64,000 nucleotides of DNA from Pseudomonas sp. P818 (GCF_000418555.1 NZ_ATKM01000013.1:1-64000), one strand, 5' to 3'. Counted from the first letter of the stretch, positions 54,075 through 62,259 are shown. Numbers and translations: made by a program. Notes: generated by a model from the letters alone, not told the origin.

Positions 54075-54440
54075 TTATGCAGCTTCGGCATACCGCTCTA
54101 GAGAGCCGTCAATCCATCCTGCGCCTACAGATACCAGCCTTTCCACCTTAGAGTGGTGCATGTCCATCAGCCTGCCAAGCTGGCGGTATGTCATTCCGGC
54201 ATAACGGTAGTAATTCCACAGCGCCTGACCGCACTCCGGGTATCGCTCATAGAGCCGCGCAATGTGCCGGTCGATCACCATCGCCAGATCGTCACTGATC
54301 GCCGGAGACGGCCCCCCATGCATCTGCACGTTGTCGCGCATCAGGGCGTACTGGGGAGACACGTACCGGGGCACGCCGGCCTGAACACGCACCCAAATCC
54401 CCCACTGCATCAGCAAGTATTCGATGTCGAGTTGCTTCAT
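54075..54440 (-). CDS. Antitermination protein Q
   Basis: The 121-residue late-gene regulator has the Phage_antitermQ pattern: LDIEYLLMQWGIWVRVQAGVP at the start, AISDDLAMVIDRHIARL in the middle, and a C-terminal helix-turn-helix-like segment (MTYRQLGRLMDMHHSKVERLV). It would load on RNA polymerase at the promoter just downstream and let it pass the late terminators. Its ATG overlaps the stop of the metallophosphoesterase gene. Confidence 0.85.
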   Translation of the reverse strand: MKQLDIEYLLMQWGIWVRVQAGVPRYVSPQYALMRDNVQMHGGPSPAISDDLAMVIDRHIARLYERYPECGQALWNYYRYAGMTYRQLGRLMDMHHSKVERLVSVGAGWIDGSLERYAEAA

Positions 54441-55567
54441 GCTGCCCCCTTGAGCATGTCCGGAGAAATGATAAGGCGCCCCACCTCGCCGTATTGGCGG
54501 TGATAGGTGATCACCTTTGCGTCACGTCCGCTGATCCACCCTCCCCGACTGGCGTATGCGTCTGCTGCGGCCAGGGTCCGGTGCTGCTCCACGATCATCA
54601 GGTTGTTTTCCTTGATGTCGACGTGGTGCAGGTGGCCCATGTGTGCGTAGCTGTGCTTGGTTCGGCCGAAGACGTCGCGGAACTTGGCCACGAACACGTC
54701 CGATACGTTCGCCGGCTTGCGGCGGTGGCCGTGGTGGAAGTACAGGGCAGTCTGTCCGAACTCGTAGCAGTAGTAAGGGTCAGGGCTGCGGTCGACGGTG
54801 ATGCGCGGCTCGTTCTCGTACAGCACTGAGAACCACTCGCGCAGCCAGACACTCGATGCCATGTCGTGGTTACCCTCGGCCATGAGCACGTGCACGCGCT
54901 GATGCTTGCTCAGCAGCATATCGATGACCTGGCGCAGCACGCGGATGGCTACCCTGACAAGTTTCTGAAACCGGGTGTCGGCGTCCAGCAAGTGCCCACT
55001 GGTGGGTGTGACAGCATCCAGGCCATCCCAATGCATAAGGTCGCCGAGCTGGGCAAAGACCGCTGTATCAGCATGCGGCGCCTGCTGAATTGCGCTGGCA
55101 AACCACGAAACTAGCAGATCCTCGGCCTTGCGCAGGTCGTAGTCATCGCCCCGTGTTTCCTCATGCCAGGCCAGCATGCCCAAGTGGTGGTCGGTGATCA
55201 CGAAGCAGTTCAGCAGATCGGAGTTCCCGTGCGGCGGCTCAGCCATCAGTGACGCGCGGGGGATTTCCTCACCCATGGCCTGGATTGCCTCCTGCATCAG
55301 CGCCATCTGCCGCTCATGATCGATGCTGGACTTCACCCACTGCAGCTTTGGCTTGCCTTCGGCGTCATACAGCGTGGAGGTGCCTTTCAGGTGGAAGCCA
55401 TCGGGCACCATCTTGTGCATGTCGTGCTCGGGGCTAAATCCACGCTTGGCCAGCAGCGCCTTACGACGCCACAGTGTTCTGCTGTCGATCCCCAGGTGCT
55501 CCGCTGCTGCCCTGCCGCTCATTGTCTGCAAGGCCTCGATGATCTGCTCGTCGGTCACCTTCCGCAT
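54437..55567 (-). CDS. Helix-turn-helix/metallophosphoesterase fusion
   Basis: A 376-residue protein. The N-terminal 40 residues form a resolvase-like HTH (DEQIIEALQTMSGRAAAEHL). From residue 115 it is a calcineurin-type phosphoesterase: FVITDHHLGML, QLGDLMHWDGLDA, the GNHD motif in MAEGNHDMASS, then FHHGHRRK and HMGHLHHVD. Metal-binding Asp, Asn and His residues are all present. It could act on nucleic acid or a nucleotide; the substrate is unknown. It overlaps the previous gene by 13 bases. Confidence 0.78.
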   Translation of the reverse strand: MRKVTDEQIIEALQTMSGRAAAEHLGIDSRTLWRRKALLAKRGFSPEHDMHKMVPDGFHLKGTSTLYDAEGKPKLQWVKSSIDHERQMALMQEAIQAMGEEIPRASLMAEPPHGNSDLLNCFVITDHHLGMLAWHEETRGDDYDLRKAEDLLVSWFASAIQQAPHADTAVFAQLGDLMHWDGLDAVTPTSGHLLDADTRFQKLVRVAIRVLRQVIDMLLSKHQRVHVLMAEGNHDMASSVWLREWFSVLYENEPRITVDRSPDPYYCYEFGQTALYFHHGHRRKPANVSDVFVAKFRDVFGRTKHSYAHMGHLHHVDIKENNLMIVEQHRTLAAADAYASRGGWISGRDAKVITYHRQYGEVGRLIISPDMLKGAA

Positions 55568-55941
55568 GTCACTTCCCCCTCTGCCAGTGCCTTGCGTGCG
55601 GTTTCCTGCACAACCAGGCGCTTACCGAAGAACTCGACCTTTTCGGCGTCATAAAGCCCATCGGTGTAGCCGCGCTTGGCCAGGCCAAGGGTACGAGCTG
55701 CGGCGCGCCGCCAAAGCGCCTTGAACGCATTGCCCTCGGCATAGTTCATCCCCAACGCCTCGATGATGTCGTTACATTCAGCGGTGTAGGGATCGCCGCC
55801 AGAGGTTGGGTGCTGGATCGGTACTTGGTAGTAGCTGACGCTCCCACCGGTGTATTCCTCTACCGGAACGGAGCCGCATGCCGGCTTAACGTCTGCGCAA
55901 CTGAGCTGATGTTCGTCCATCAGCCGCTCTCTTTGGCTCAT
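55555..55941 (-). CDS. Conserved phage protein, DUF3310-like
   Basis: A 128-residue protein whose YYQVPIQHPTSGGDPYTAECN and DIIEALGMNYAEGNAFKALWRR stretches resemble the nucleotide-kinase-like DUF3310 family found in phage early regions. Two Cys near the N-terminus. Function unknown. It shares a base with the next gene (stop/start at 55941). Confidence 0.6.
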   Translation of the reverse strand: MSQRERLMDEHQLSCADVKPACGSVPVEEYTGGSVSYYQVPIQHPTSGGDPYTAECNDIIEALGMNYAEGNAFKALWRRAAARTLGLAKRGYTDGLYDAEKVEFFGKRLVVQETARKALAEGEVTCGR

Positions 55942-56300
55942 CAGAACTCCTCCACTTGCCAGCCGCCGCCAGCCTTCTTTGATTGAGCCTTAACGGCCAC
56001 GATTCGGAACGGGTACTGATCGGCCGCGACCTTGGTCTTGACCCGGGCGTCATCAGTCCAGAATCCTTTCACCTCGTGCAGCTCCATAACCCCGTCAGCG
56101 CGCATGACGGCGAAGTCAGGGGTGTAGAAGGTGTTGTCGGCCAGGCGCAGCTTGATACCTTCGAAGCGGTACCAAGCGATCTCACCTGTGAGCTGTTTGT
56201 GCTTCAGGTGAGCGTCATATGCTGCTTCTGTCTTGTTCATCTGGCCGGTCTTGAGACGACCAAGCGCTTGCATGGCGACCTTTGCGCGGGAGTTGGTCAT
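55941..56300 (-). CDS. DUF1064 nuclease-like protein
   Basis: A 119-residue protein of the DUF1064 family, which has a VRR/Holliday-junction-resolvase-like fold: MNKTEAAYDAHLKHKQLTGE, YTPDFAVMRADGVMELHEVKG with the conserved Asp, Glu and Lys. I took ATG 56300, which overlaps the small membrane gene (ATGA). Likely acts in phage recombination. Confidence 0.75.
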   Translation of the reverse strand: MTNSRAKVAMQALGRLKTGQMNKTEAAYDAHLKHKQLTGEIAWYRFEGIKLRLADNTFYTPDFAVMRADGVMELHEVKGFWTDDARVKTKVAADQYPFRIVAVKAQSKKAGGGWQVEEF

Positions 56301-56455
56301 GCCAACCACCAGTCGAGCGAGAACAGAAGCGCAGTGGCCGTACCGAGCTGGACAAATCCGAAAAACCGATCGATTGCCTTTTCGGAAAAGCACTCAGCAA
56401 CCCCCACGATTTGCATCCAGGCGATTAGCAGATAACACAGCGCTTGGTAGGTCAT
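56297..56455 (-). CDS. Small phage membrane protein
   Basis: A 52-residue frame (MTYQALCYLLIAWMQIVGVA, then FFGFVQLGTATALLFSLDWW) with two hydrophobic stretches. Both ends overlap neighbouring genes in ATGA fashion, the main evidence for translation. Function unknown. Confidence 0.6.
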   Translation of the reverse strand: MTYQALCYLLIAWMQIVGVAECFSEKAIDRFFGFVQLGTATALLFSLDWWLA

Positions 56456-56667
56456 GCTGGCTCATCCCCATCTTCAACGAACACGGCCGGCCCCATCTGC
56501 AGCTCAAAGGCCACGTCATGGAACATGCCTCGAATCAGCGGATCGATCAGGCCGAGGCCTTGGTACTTCTCGACGATCTGCCATAGCTCTTCGTTGGCCT
56601 GCTCGAGCAGAGCGAACTGGTTGGCCAGCCGATCAGGCTTCACGTTCAGCGGGGTGACGTTGCTCAT
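56452..56667 (-). CDS. Hypothetical phage early protein
   Basis: A 71-residue, acidic, helical protein (MSNVTPLNVKPDRLANQFAL ... FVEDGDEPA). ATG 56667 overlaps the upstream nuclease stop. Not recognised. Confidence 0.55.
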   Translation of the reverse strand: MSNVTPLNVKPDRLANQFALLEQANEELWQIVEKYQGLGLIDPLIRGMFHDVAFELQMGPAVFVEDGDEPA

Positions 56668-57026
56668 GCGGCCTCCTTCAGCCCAAAGAGGGCCTGAATA
56701 GTCACTGGAACCTTGAAGCCCATCTGCTGGAGCTGGAGAGCGCATTCGGTCATCAGCTCGCGCTGGCTGCCGTAGCGCGCTTCAAAGCGGGCTTTGTAGG
56801 GGTGGACGGCGATTAGGCCGGCCAGGCCCGTGCCGTCTTGGTGATGACCTGCGCAAAGACTGAGCACAAGCCAGTGCGCGTTCGGCTTGGTGCGCCCGTC
56901 GACGTGATGGATTGAAACGTGGAAGTTTCGGGCGCCGAACTCCTTGAAGCAGGCGATGCAACCCACGTGCTGGCAGAGCATGTCGTGGTAGCGCTTCTGC
57001 GGGGCGCTGACTGTGCGGCCTTTCAT
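56664..57026 (-). CDS. Ref-like HNH nuclease
   Basis: A 120-residue protein matching the P1 Ref (RecA-dependent nuclease) family: CQHVGCIACFKEFG, VSIHHVDGRTKPNAHW and LSLCAGHHQDGTG, which supply the zinc and HNH residues. Ref cuts DNA at RecA-made displacement loops. Its start at 57026 is shared with the stop of the previous gene. Confidence 0.78.
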   Translation of the reverse strand: MKGRTVSAPQKRYHDMLCQHVGCIACFKEFGARNFHVSIHHVDGRTKPNAHWLVLSLCAGHHQDGTGLAGLIAVHPYKARFEARYGSQRELMTECALQLQQMGFKVPVTIQALFGLKEAA

Positions 57027-57286
57027 TAGCGCCCACCCCACTGCCGCCTAGCTTTGGCAGCCCGCTTCTTCTCGCCCTTGCTGCGGCCACCGCCATGAAA
57101 AATATCGTCTGACGCAATGGACGGCATGAAGGGCGAACGCTCTAACATCAAAGGCTCTTGTATGACTACGTGCCTGAACTCACGTCCACCATGAGATGCT
57201 TTGCCATTACTTTCTTCCAGGGCCCTTAAAGCGGCAACGAGCAGACCAGAACCGCTACCGATGACGGCAATCCTTACGGTGCTCAC
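57026..57286 (-). CDS. Hypothetical phage early protein
   Basis: An 86-residue protein. A GTG start at 57286 overlaps the upstream stop (GTGA). The N-terminus TVRIAVIGSGSGLLVAALRA has a Gly-rich nucleotide-binding look, and the C-terminus is strongly basic (KGEKKRAAKARRQW). No family recognised. Confidence 0.55.
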   Translation of the reverse strand: MSTVRIAVIGSGSGLLVAALRALEESNGKASHGGREFRHVVIQEPLMLERSPFMPSIASDDIFHGGGRSKGEKKRAAKARRQWGGR

Positions 57287-57477
57287 GCCCTCACCTCCCT
57301 GCAAACGTCCATCACACCCTGGGCGTACTGCGCCGGCTGCTGCTTGGCGGTCGACTCCAGGTTGTCGAGAACTGTGATTAGCGGGCCGCGGTTGTCGAAC
57401 ATCGCCCGGGGCATGCCGATTACGGATTGCAGGCAGTCAATGGCGTGCATGCGGCCTTCTAGGCGTTGGTGGTTCAT
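57283..57477 (-). CDS. Hypothetical phage early protein
   Basis: A 64-residue protein (MNHQRLEGRMHAIDCLQSVI ... GVMDVCREVRA). Its start overlaps the NUMOD4-HNH stop (ATGA at 57474-57477). Not recognised. Confidence 0.55.
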   Translation of the reverse strand: MNHQRLEGRMHAIDCLQSVIGMPRAMFDNRGPLITVLDNLESTAKQQPAQYAQGVMDVCREVRA

Positions 57478-57977
57478 GCAGGCACCTCCTTCAGCCAATC
57501 ACGGTGAAGGCGACGGTGCTTGATGTTTGAAACCGTTTGAGGCGACACACCGTAACGCGCTGCAATCTGCTTGTACGTACCGGAAGAAAGGTAGATTCCT
57601 ATTGCGGATTCTCGGCTCACCTTGATGTTTGGGTGCCGCTCACCCTTAGGCATAAGACCGGTTGCAAAGCCATGAATGGCGTTCTCGCTGTGCGTCATCC
57701 ACTCAAGGTTATCGGCATGGTTGTTAGCCTTATCGCCGTCTTTGTGGTTTACGTCGGACTTATGCTCTGGGTTAGGAATGAAAGCCGCAGCCACAACTCT
57801 GTGGACACGTTGATATGTTGGCTTATTTGCCCCATAAGCCCACATGGCTACATATCGATATCCGCTCTTGTGACGGGACTGGCGCATCTCTTTACGAGCA
57901 CCGATCAGAGAAAAAATCTTGCCGCACTCAGAAACTTCATAGCGGCCTTCAAAACCGACAACTGGCTTAATGTTCAT
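57474..57977 (-). CDS. NUMOD4-HNH homing-type endonuclease
   Basis: This is a 167-residue nuclease. NUMOD4 (VVGFEGRYEVSECGKIFSL) is at the start, and the HNH core VNHKDGDKANNHADNLEWM with a trailing SENAIHGF is in the middle. A C-terminal helix-turn-helix (KQIAARYGVSPQTVSNIKHR) would add DNA contact. It is joined to both neighbours by ATGA overlaps, so it is fully built into the early operon. I took ATG 57977, as upstream codons lie in ninB. Confidence 0.85.
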   Translation of the reverse strand: MNIKPVVGFEGRYEVSECGKIFSLIGARKEMRQSRHKSGYRYVAMWAYGANKPTYQRVHRVVAAAFIPNPEHKSDVNHKDGDKANNHADNLEWMTHSENAIHGFATGLMPKGERHPNIKVSRESAIGIYLSSGTYKQIAARYGVSPQTVSNIKHRRLHRDWLKEVPA

Positions 57978-58378
57978 GCTGCAACTCCCCATACATCCAA
58001 GGTGTGGAAGCGGACTCCACGTTCTGCTCCAAATGCCTCCATGACGGTAAACATGTCTGCAAACCACCGCTTCGACTGCTTGCGGGTGGAGATTCCGAGG
58101 ACGACGAAGCCCCCATTGAGGCCCGGAACAGCGCGCTGCTGCTCGACCGATGCGCTGAACACGTGCTTCCAGTCTGTCTCGTCCAGCTTCTGGCCGTACC
58201 ACTCAACCTGGCGGCTGATGTCGCGCAACATGGCCCACATGCGACGGTTCTGAGCGTCGGTGCGGACTTCATCCTTGATGCACCAGGTCTTGCCGGCCTG
58301 CAGGTCGATGCGCTGCAGGATATGGATGGCGCGGGCGCGGTCTTGCTCGTTGCGCAGGGGGAAGGATGGGTTAGCCAT
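57974..58378 (-). CDS. ninB: NinB recombination protein
   Basis: The 134-residue NinB/Orf protein is a single-stranded-DNA-binding recombination mediator that can stand in for RecFOR. It shows MANPSFPLRNEQDRARAIHI, TWCIKDEVRTDAQNRRMWAM, LRDISRQVEWYGQKL and the C-terminal KRWFADMFTVMEAFGAERGV. ATG 58378 is preferred over the upstream GTG. Confidence 0.87.
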   Translation of the reverse strand: MANPSFPLRNEQDRARAIHILQRIDLQAGKTWCIKDEVRTDAQNRRMWAMLRDISRQVEWYGQKLDETDWKHVFSASVEQQRAVPGLNGGFVVLGISTRKQSKRWFADMFTVMEAFGAERGVRFHTLDVWGVAA

Positions 58379-58484
58379 GACACTCACCCCGCATCACCCT
58401 CCCGCAGAACTCCAGATACCCACACGCACCGATAGCCCATACCCAGCACAGGGCGCGGAAGGCGTAGTCGTAGAGGTCAGGCAT
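58371..58484 (-). CDS. Small hydrophobic phage peptide
   Basis: A 37-residue frame (MPDLYDYAFRALCWVWAIGA ...) with one hydrophobic stretch, overlapping genes at both ends by 8 bases. Function unknown; could be a non-coding overlap. Confidence 0.4.
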   Translation of the reverse strand: MPDLYDYAFRALCWVWAIGACGYLEFCGRVMRGECHG

Positions 58485-59124
58485 TGGGGGCCTCCTGCGA
58501 CATGGCGGCGTCGATGGAGGCGGCCTGAGATGGGTAATCACGGCTGCCAAGGCCATGGCCTGGCTTGACACCAGACAGCCGGCGCATCGCAGAAACCATA
58601 CGGTCACCAAAGCCACAGTGCTGGGCGTGACCTAGTGAGTCAGTACGAAGCGTCTCAGCAGAAAGCGTGCACTGAACTAGCAGGCCTCTCATTGCCTCAA
58701 GCTCAGCCAAAGCGGCGTCGCGCTCGTCCTCGGCCTTGGTGATCCTGGCAGTCATCACGTCAGCGACATGCATACCCAGCTCTTTGGGCTTGGCGTCCTT
58801 GCGCACCCAGTCTGTCTTCTCCTGCCATTCCATGTAGGCGGCCTTGAAGCGCTCCAGACTTTCGCACTCCTCCAGCAGCGAGAGGACAACGTTTGGAGTA
58901 GCTTCGGCAACGAAGTCAGCCCACTCATCAACCATCATCCGCTTCAGCCGCTCGGCATCCAGCCAGCCCATTTCGTTTTCGGATGCATCGTGCGCCAGCC
59001 TGCGCAGCTCGGCCTTGTTTGGTCTTGCTGCAGGCTTTAGGACTTCGCCAACGCCCGCTTCGCCGTGGCTGGAAACAGCGCCTACAGGGCCGCCCACATA
59101 GTCAATAGGGGTCTTGTCAGCCAT
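58477..59124 (-). CDS. Hypothetical phage early protein, coiled-coil
   Basis: A 215-residue protein with a helical middle (RLKRMMVDEWADFVAEATPN, EECESLERFKAAYMEWQEKT, ARITKAEDERDAALAELEAM) and a Gly/Ser-rich C-terminus. Layout resembles Ea22-type phage early proteins. Function unknown. Confidence 0.55.
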   Translation of the reverse strand: MADKTPIDYVGGPVGAVSSHGEAGVGEVLKPAARPNKAELRRLAHDASENEMGWLDAERLKRMMVDEWADFVAEATPNVVLSLLEECESLERFKAAYMEWQEKTDWVRKDAKPKELGMHVADVMTARITKAEDERDAALAELEAMRGLLVQCTLSAETLRTDSLGHAQHCGFGDRMVSAMRRLSGVKPGHGLGSRDYPSQAASIDAAMSQEAPNA

Positions 59125-59509
59125 GGCTCACCCCCACACGCTCGTAAACGTCGCCAACGCGGCGCAGGCCTGGGATGCTCTGCTCGATCAGCATGCCCTC
59201 GACTACGGTCGCGCTACGGCCACCGCAGGCGATGCAAAGCGGGTCGCGGCAGGAAACGCGCCAGCCGCCAGACAGCAGCTTGTCGAGGTGCTTGCGCAGG
59301 CCGATCAGCTTGCGCTGGTTCTCATGCAGTGCCCGGTAAGCGCTGATCGCCCGACTGATCGAACCGACCGCCGACCAGAACAGGAAAACCGGTTCATGCG
59401 CTGTCTTCATCTGGTCCGCCTTGAGATGCTGCGCGAACTGCTTACCGTCCCAGTCCGCAACAATCAGCCAGCCGCCTTCGTGGCGCTCGCAGTGCCATTT
59501 GGTGTTCAC
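59117..59509 (-). CDS. Hypothetical phage early protein
   Basis: A 130-residue protein with one possible zinc knuckle (CRDPLCIACGG). It begins NTKWHCERHEGGWLIVADWD. It overlaps both neighbours by 4-8 bases. Not recognised. Confidence 0.55.
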   Translation of the reverse strand: MNTKWHCERHEGGWLIVADWDGKQFAQHLKADQMKTAHEPVFLFWSAVGSISRAISAYRALHENQRKLIGLRKHLDKLLSGGWRVSCRDPLCIACGGRSATVVEGMLIEQSIPGLRRVGDVYERVGVSHG

Positions 59510-59799
59510 AGTGCTTGCTCCTTGAGGGACTCTGCCCCCAGCGATTGCCGGCGTGGGCCGGTCTTTTTCGGGGCCTCGTCGAGAGGCAAAATCCAGGACT
59601 TGCTAGCAGGATCTGGAGCGTTGAACGCGCCACCGTCAACGCGCTGAAATCGGCGCGTTTCACGACCAATACGAACGATAAAAAGGCGGGGCTTGATGTC
59701 GGCGATTCGGCCCGTCACGTCGCCTGTATGCCGAGTAACGCGCACGGTCTGACCGACGATCAGCGATGCCAGGAACTCTTGGGTAGGACGCTCGTTCAT
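59506..59799 (-). CDS. Hypothetical phage early protein
   Basis: A 97-residue, basic, beta-rich protein (LIVGQTVRVTRHTGDVTGRI, FIVRIGRETRRFQRVD) whose alternating charged strands suggest a small nucleic-acid-binding barrel. Function unknown. Coupled to both neighbours by ATGA overlaps. Confidence 0.55.
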   Translation of the reverse strand: MNERPTQEFLASLIVGQTVRVTRHTGDVTGRIADIKPRLFIVRIGRETRRFQRVDGGAFNAPDPASKSWILPLDEAPKKTGPRRQSLGAESLKEQAL

Positions 59800-60008
59800 G
59801 CTGCGTCCTCCATCTCAGTACCCATGATCTGCAGGTGGTTCTCGCAGATCGCCTGAGCTTCCTTGGCGTCGTCGCACACGCGGCCGATGAAGTCGCCGTG
59901 AACGCTCGCGCGGTACTTGGCCTGGTCACCGACCATGAACTTGGCGACCTTGTACGGCGGGTTGCTGTCGCTCACGGCGAGGCAGTCAGAGCGTTTGGCC
60001 CATTTCAT
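59796..60008 (-). CDS. Hypothetical phage early protein
   Basis: A 70-residue protein (MKWAKRSDCLAVSDSNPPYK, QAKYRASVHGDFIGRVCDDA). Its ATG overlaps the DnaC-like stop. Not recognised. Confidence 0.55.
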   Translation of the reverse strand: MKWAKRSDCLAVSDSNPPYKVAKFMVGDQAKYRASVHGDFIGRVCDDAKEAQAICENHLQIMGTEMEDAA

Positions 60009-60823
60009 TGGATGGCACCCCGTTCAGAATCCCAGTCGAACACGACCAGCTTTCCGCCGTTCTCGCGCAGGCGATCCATCACGCGGTCGCCTAGGTAGGT
60101 CGGCAGATCGTCCTTGCCACGGTTAGAGATCAGCACCGTCGGCTTCATCGCCTCATACCGGCCATTGATCAGCTCGAACATCACAGTGCGTTCGAACTCG
60201 GTGGAGTTCTGAACGCCAACCTCGTCCAGGATCAACAGATCAGGCGCCTGGAACAGCTGGTAGGCCTGCGCTTCGGTGTGGTCGCTATCACGGTCGAAAG
60301 AGGCCTTCACGTGACGGATGACAGAGCTTGCGGTGACGTAGAGAGCGGCCATGCCAAACTCGCGCATGACGTGATTGCCGATAGCGGCGGCCAGATGGGT
60401 CTTGCCGGTGCCAACGTTGCCCAGGAGCAAGAGGCAACGCCCCTGCTTGGCGTGAGCCAGGAAGTTTTCGGCGTAGTCGCCGCATACACGCAGAGCGCGC
60501 TTCTGCTCTGCTGTGACGGCTCGGTAACCGCTCAAGGTGCGGTCAGCAAAGCGCGGCGGGATGCAGGCACGCCCAACACGCAGTTCAATCGACCGCTTGG
60601 CGTTGTCGCGCATCAGCTCTTCCTGGCTGGCGCGGATATCGGCCTCGCGCTTCTCGTCCATGCACTTCTGGCAGCCAACCCAGGCGGCCGGACGAGACTT
60701 GCCAAGGCCCATCAGGTTATCGGTGTAGGGGCCATGGGCTGCACAGGTGCGTTGCTCGCTCTTGAGCACAGTGCCCAAGCCGCCCATGAGGCTGATGATT
60801 TCAGATGGGGTATGAGCCGTCAT
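60005..60823 (-). CDS. DnaC-like helicase loader
   Basis: A 272-residue AAA+ ATPase: an N-terminal cysteine pair segment (CAAHGPYTD, GCQKCMDEK), then Walker A LLGNVGTGKTHLAAAIG, Walker B LLILDEVGVQN, sensor-like TVLISNRGKDDL and the arginine-rich DRVMDRLRENGG. Phage members load the host DnaB helicase at the phage origin. It overlaps the replication initiator gene by 23 bases. Confidence 0.9.
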   Translation of the reverse strand: MTAHTPSEIISLMGGLGTVLKSEQRTCAAHGPYTDNLMGLGKSRPAAWVGCQKCMDEKREADIRASQEELMRDNAKRSIELRVGRACIPPRFADRTLSGYRAVTAEQKRALRVCGDYAENFLAHAKQGRCLLLLGNVGTGKTHLAAAIGNHVMREFGMAALYVTASSVIRHVKASFDRDSDHTEAQAYQLFQAPDLLILDEVGVQNSTEFERTVMFELINGRYEAMKPTVLISNRGKDDLPTYLGDRVMDRLRENGGKLVVFDWDSERGAIQ

Positions 60824-61643
60824 CGTTCTGCTCCCCTAGGTTTGCGCGGTGATTGATCTGGTTGAGTCCGGTGTGGCGGCTTTCGGTCTTCGTGGGCTTT
60901 GCTGTCACGGAGTCAGGGAAAAGCCCCTGCCAACCGTTAGCGATGGATTTCTCAAGAACGGCGTCAGGGTTTGCGCAGTCAGCCAGCATGTGGGCCTGCG
61001 CCTCACAGGTGGTTTCCTTCAGCGGCTTGCCGAGCTCCTTGCGGCACTTGACCCAGCGAGCCCAAACACTTGGCGTCACGTTTTGCGGGCAAGCGGTCAG
61101 CGGATCGAACTTGGCCAACGGCTTCGATGGTTTTTCAGGCTTGGAAGGTTTCCCATCACCGACCGTTGCGGCAGCTCCGGTTTCCCCCTCGGGGGGTAAG
61201 GGGGGTTCTTGCTCTTGATCTTTAATCTTCTCTACATCTTCTCTAGGTAACGCATAGCTAACGGTTGGAGCGTTACCTTTGTCGTTACCTCTTGCGTTAG
61301 CTGCCTTGTGGTTTGCTACGCGCTTTGCCGTGAGAAGCCGATTCTTCGCGGTCTTGCCGTTGTGGCGCTCGAATCGGGGCAGACTTATCACGCCGTCCTC
61401 CTCGATCATCCAGCCAACGACTTTCATGTGCTCGCAGAAACCGGTAACGCCTACCAGTCGATCCAGTAACTTCTTGCTAACGCTCGGAGCGTTACCGTTT
61501 TCTGTCTGCTGATCGAACCAGCCCCACACGCGCAGAAGCTTCCCGACCACTGCGTCGAGGTCGATATCTGCAAGGTCGGCGATCTGACACACCTCTGGTT
61601 TATCCAGAGTGGTCAGTTCGAACTTGATCCAATCGCCGGCCAT
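60801..61643 (-). CDS. Phage replication initiator (lambda O-like)
   Basis: A 280-residue protein starting at ATG 61643 (MAGDWIKFELTTLDKPEVCQ). The N-terminus is a winged-helix-type DNA-binding domain (IADLADIDLDAVVGKLLRVW, GFCEHMKVVGWMIEEDGVI), then a Pro/Glu-rich linker and a C-terminal helical domain (WARWVKCRKELGKPLKE). The DnaC-like gene follows, like lambda O and P. An iteron-like cluster lies in its coding region. Confidence 0.8.
   Translation of the reverse strand: MAGDWIKFELTTLDKPEVCQIADLADIDLDAVVGKLLRVWGWFDQQTENGNAPSVSKKLLDRLVGVTGFCEHMKVVGWMIEEDGVISLPRFERHNGKTAKNRLLTAKRVANHKAANARGNDKGNAPTVSYALPREDVEKIKDQEQEPPLPPEGETGAAATVGDGKPSKPEKPSKPLAKFDPLTACPQNVTPSVWARWVKCRKELGKPLKETTCEAQAHMLADCANPDAVLEKSIANGWQGLFPDSVTAKPTKTESRHTGLNQINHRANLGEQNDDGSYPI
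61243..61497. repeat. Iteron-like inverted repeats, candidate phage origin
   Basis: The words GGTAACGC/GCGTTACC and GCTAACG/CGTTAGC recur at 61246-61253, 61257-61277 (dyad), 61281-61289, 61294-61301, 61443-61450 and 61476-61496 (dyad). The two dyads have near-identical 8-base arms. All lie inside the initiator gene, where lambda keeps its origin. The cluster flanks AT-rich TTTAATCTTC near 61220. Confidence 0.6.
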
Positions 61644-61644
61644 T

Positions 61645-62259
61645 TCAGGCGCCCTGCACTTCGGAGGACGCCATGACCGACTCTGCGGCAGAGGCCAGGG
61701 ACTCAGCCTTCGCAGAGAGAGCGCGCAGCCCGCCAATCAGGCTTGGCAGATGCTCGGCGTCTTGCTCGTTGATAACGAGGTCGTCAAAGACCTTAGCGCC
61801 AAGGCCGGCAACCTCGCCCATGCGCCCCATGAGGCCCGAGAAGACCTTCATAGGGCCCATGCCTTCGACGCCTACAGCGCGCACAGCGAGAAGCCCGTAA
61901 CGCCCCGCCAGCTCGATCAGGCAGCGCTCGCGCCAATCAGGCAGCAGAGATTCAACCCAGGCCTCTTCGATCCAAGACGGAAACTCTACGGTGTCGCCAT
62001 TCAGCCAGCGCTGAACGCGCTTCAGCCATGCGCCTGCAATGCGGGAATAGGTCTGGTGATCGGCCGTCTGTGTCAGCAAGTCCAGATCAGGCACGTCCTT
62101 AGACTTGGCCTTATCCGGCGCCATGACCCACAGAGCACGGCTCAGCGACTCGGCAAAGTCGTCCTTGCTCATGCTGGTGCGACTCAGCATGTCCGATGCG
62201 TGAGCGATCAGGACTGCGTCGCGGGTGGTGCTGTGAGGTTGCTGTCTGGAAATGGACAT
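61645..62259 (-). CDS. Hypothetical phage early regulator
   Basis: A 204-residue, helical protein starting at ATG 62259 (MSISRQQPHSTTRDAVLIAH). The middle (RCLIELAGRYGLLAVRAVG) and the C-terminal ALSAKAESLASAAESVM repeat-like helix suggest a DNA-linked oligomer. It sits between cro and the replication genes, where lambda has cII. No family assigned. Confidence 0.45.
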   Translation of the reverse strand: MSISRQQPHSTTRDAVLIAHASDMLSRTSMSKDDFAESLSRALWVMAPDKAKSKDVPDLDLLTQTADHQTYSRIAGAWLKRVQRWLNGDTVEFPSWIEEAWVESLLPDWRERCLIELAGRYGLLAVRAVGVEGMGPMKVFSGLMGRMGEVAGLGAKVFDDLVINEQDAEHLPSLIGGLRALSAKAESLASAAESVMASSEVQGA

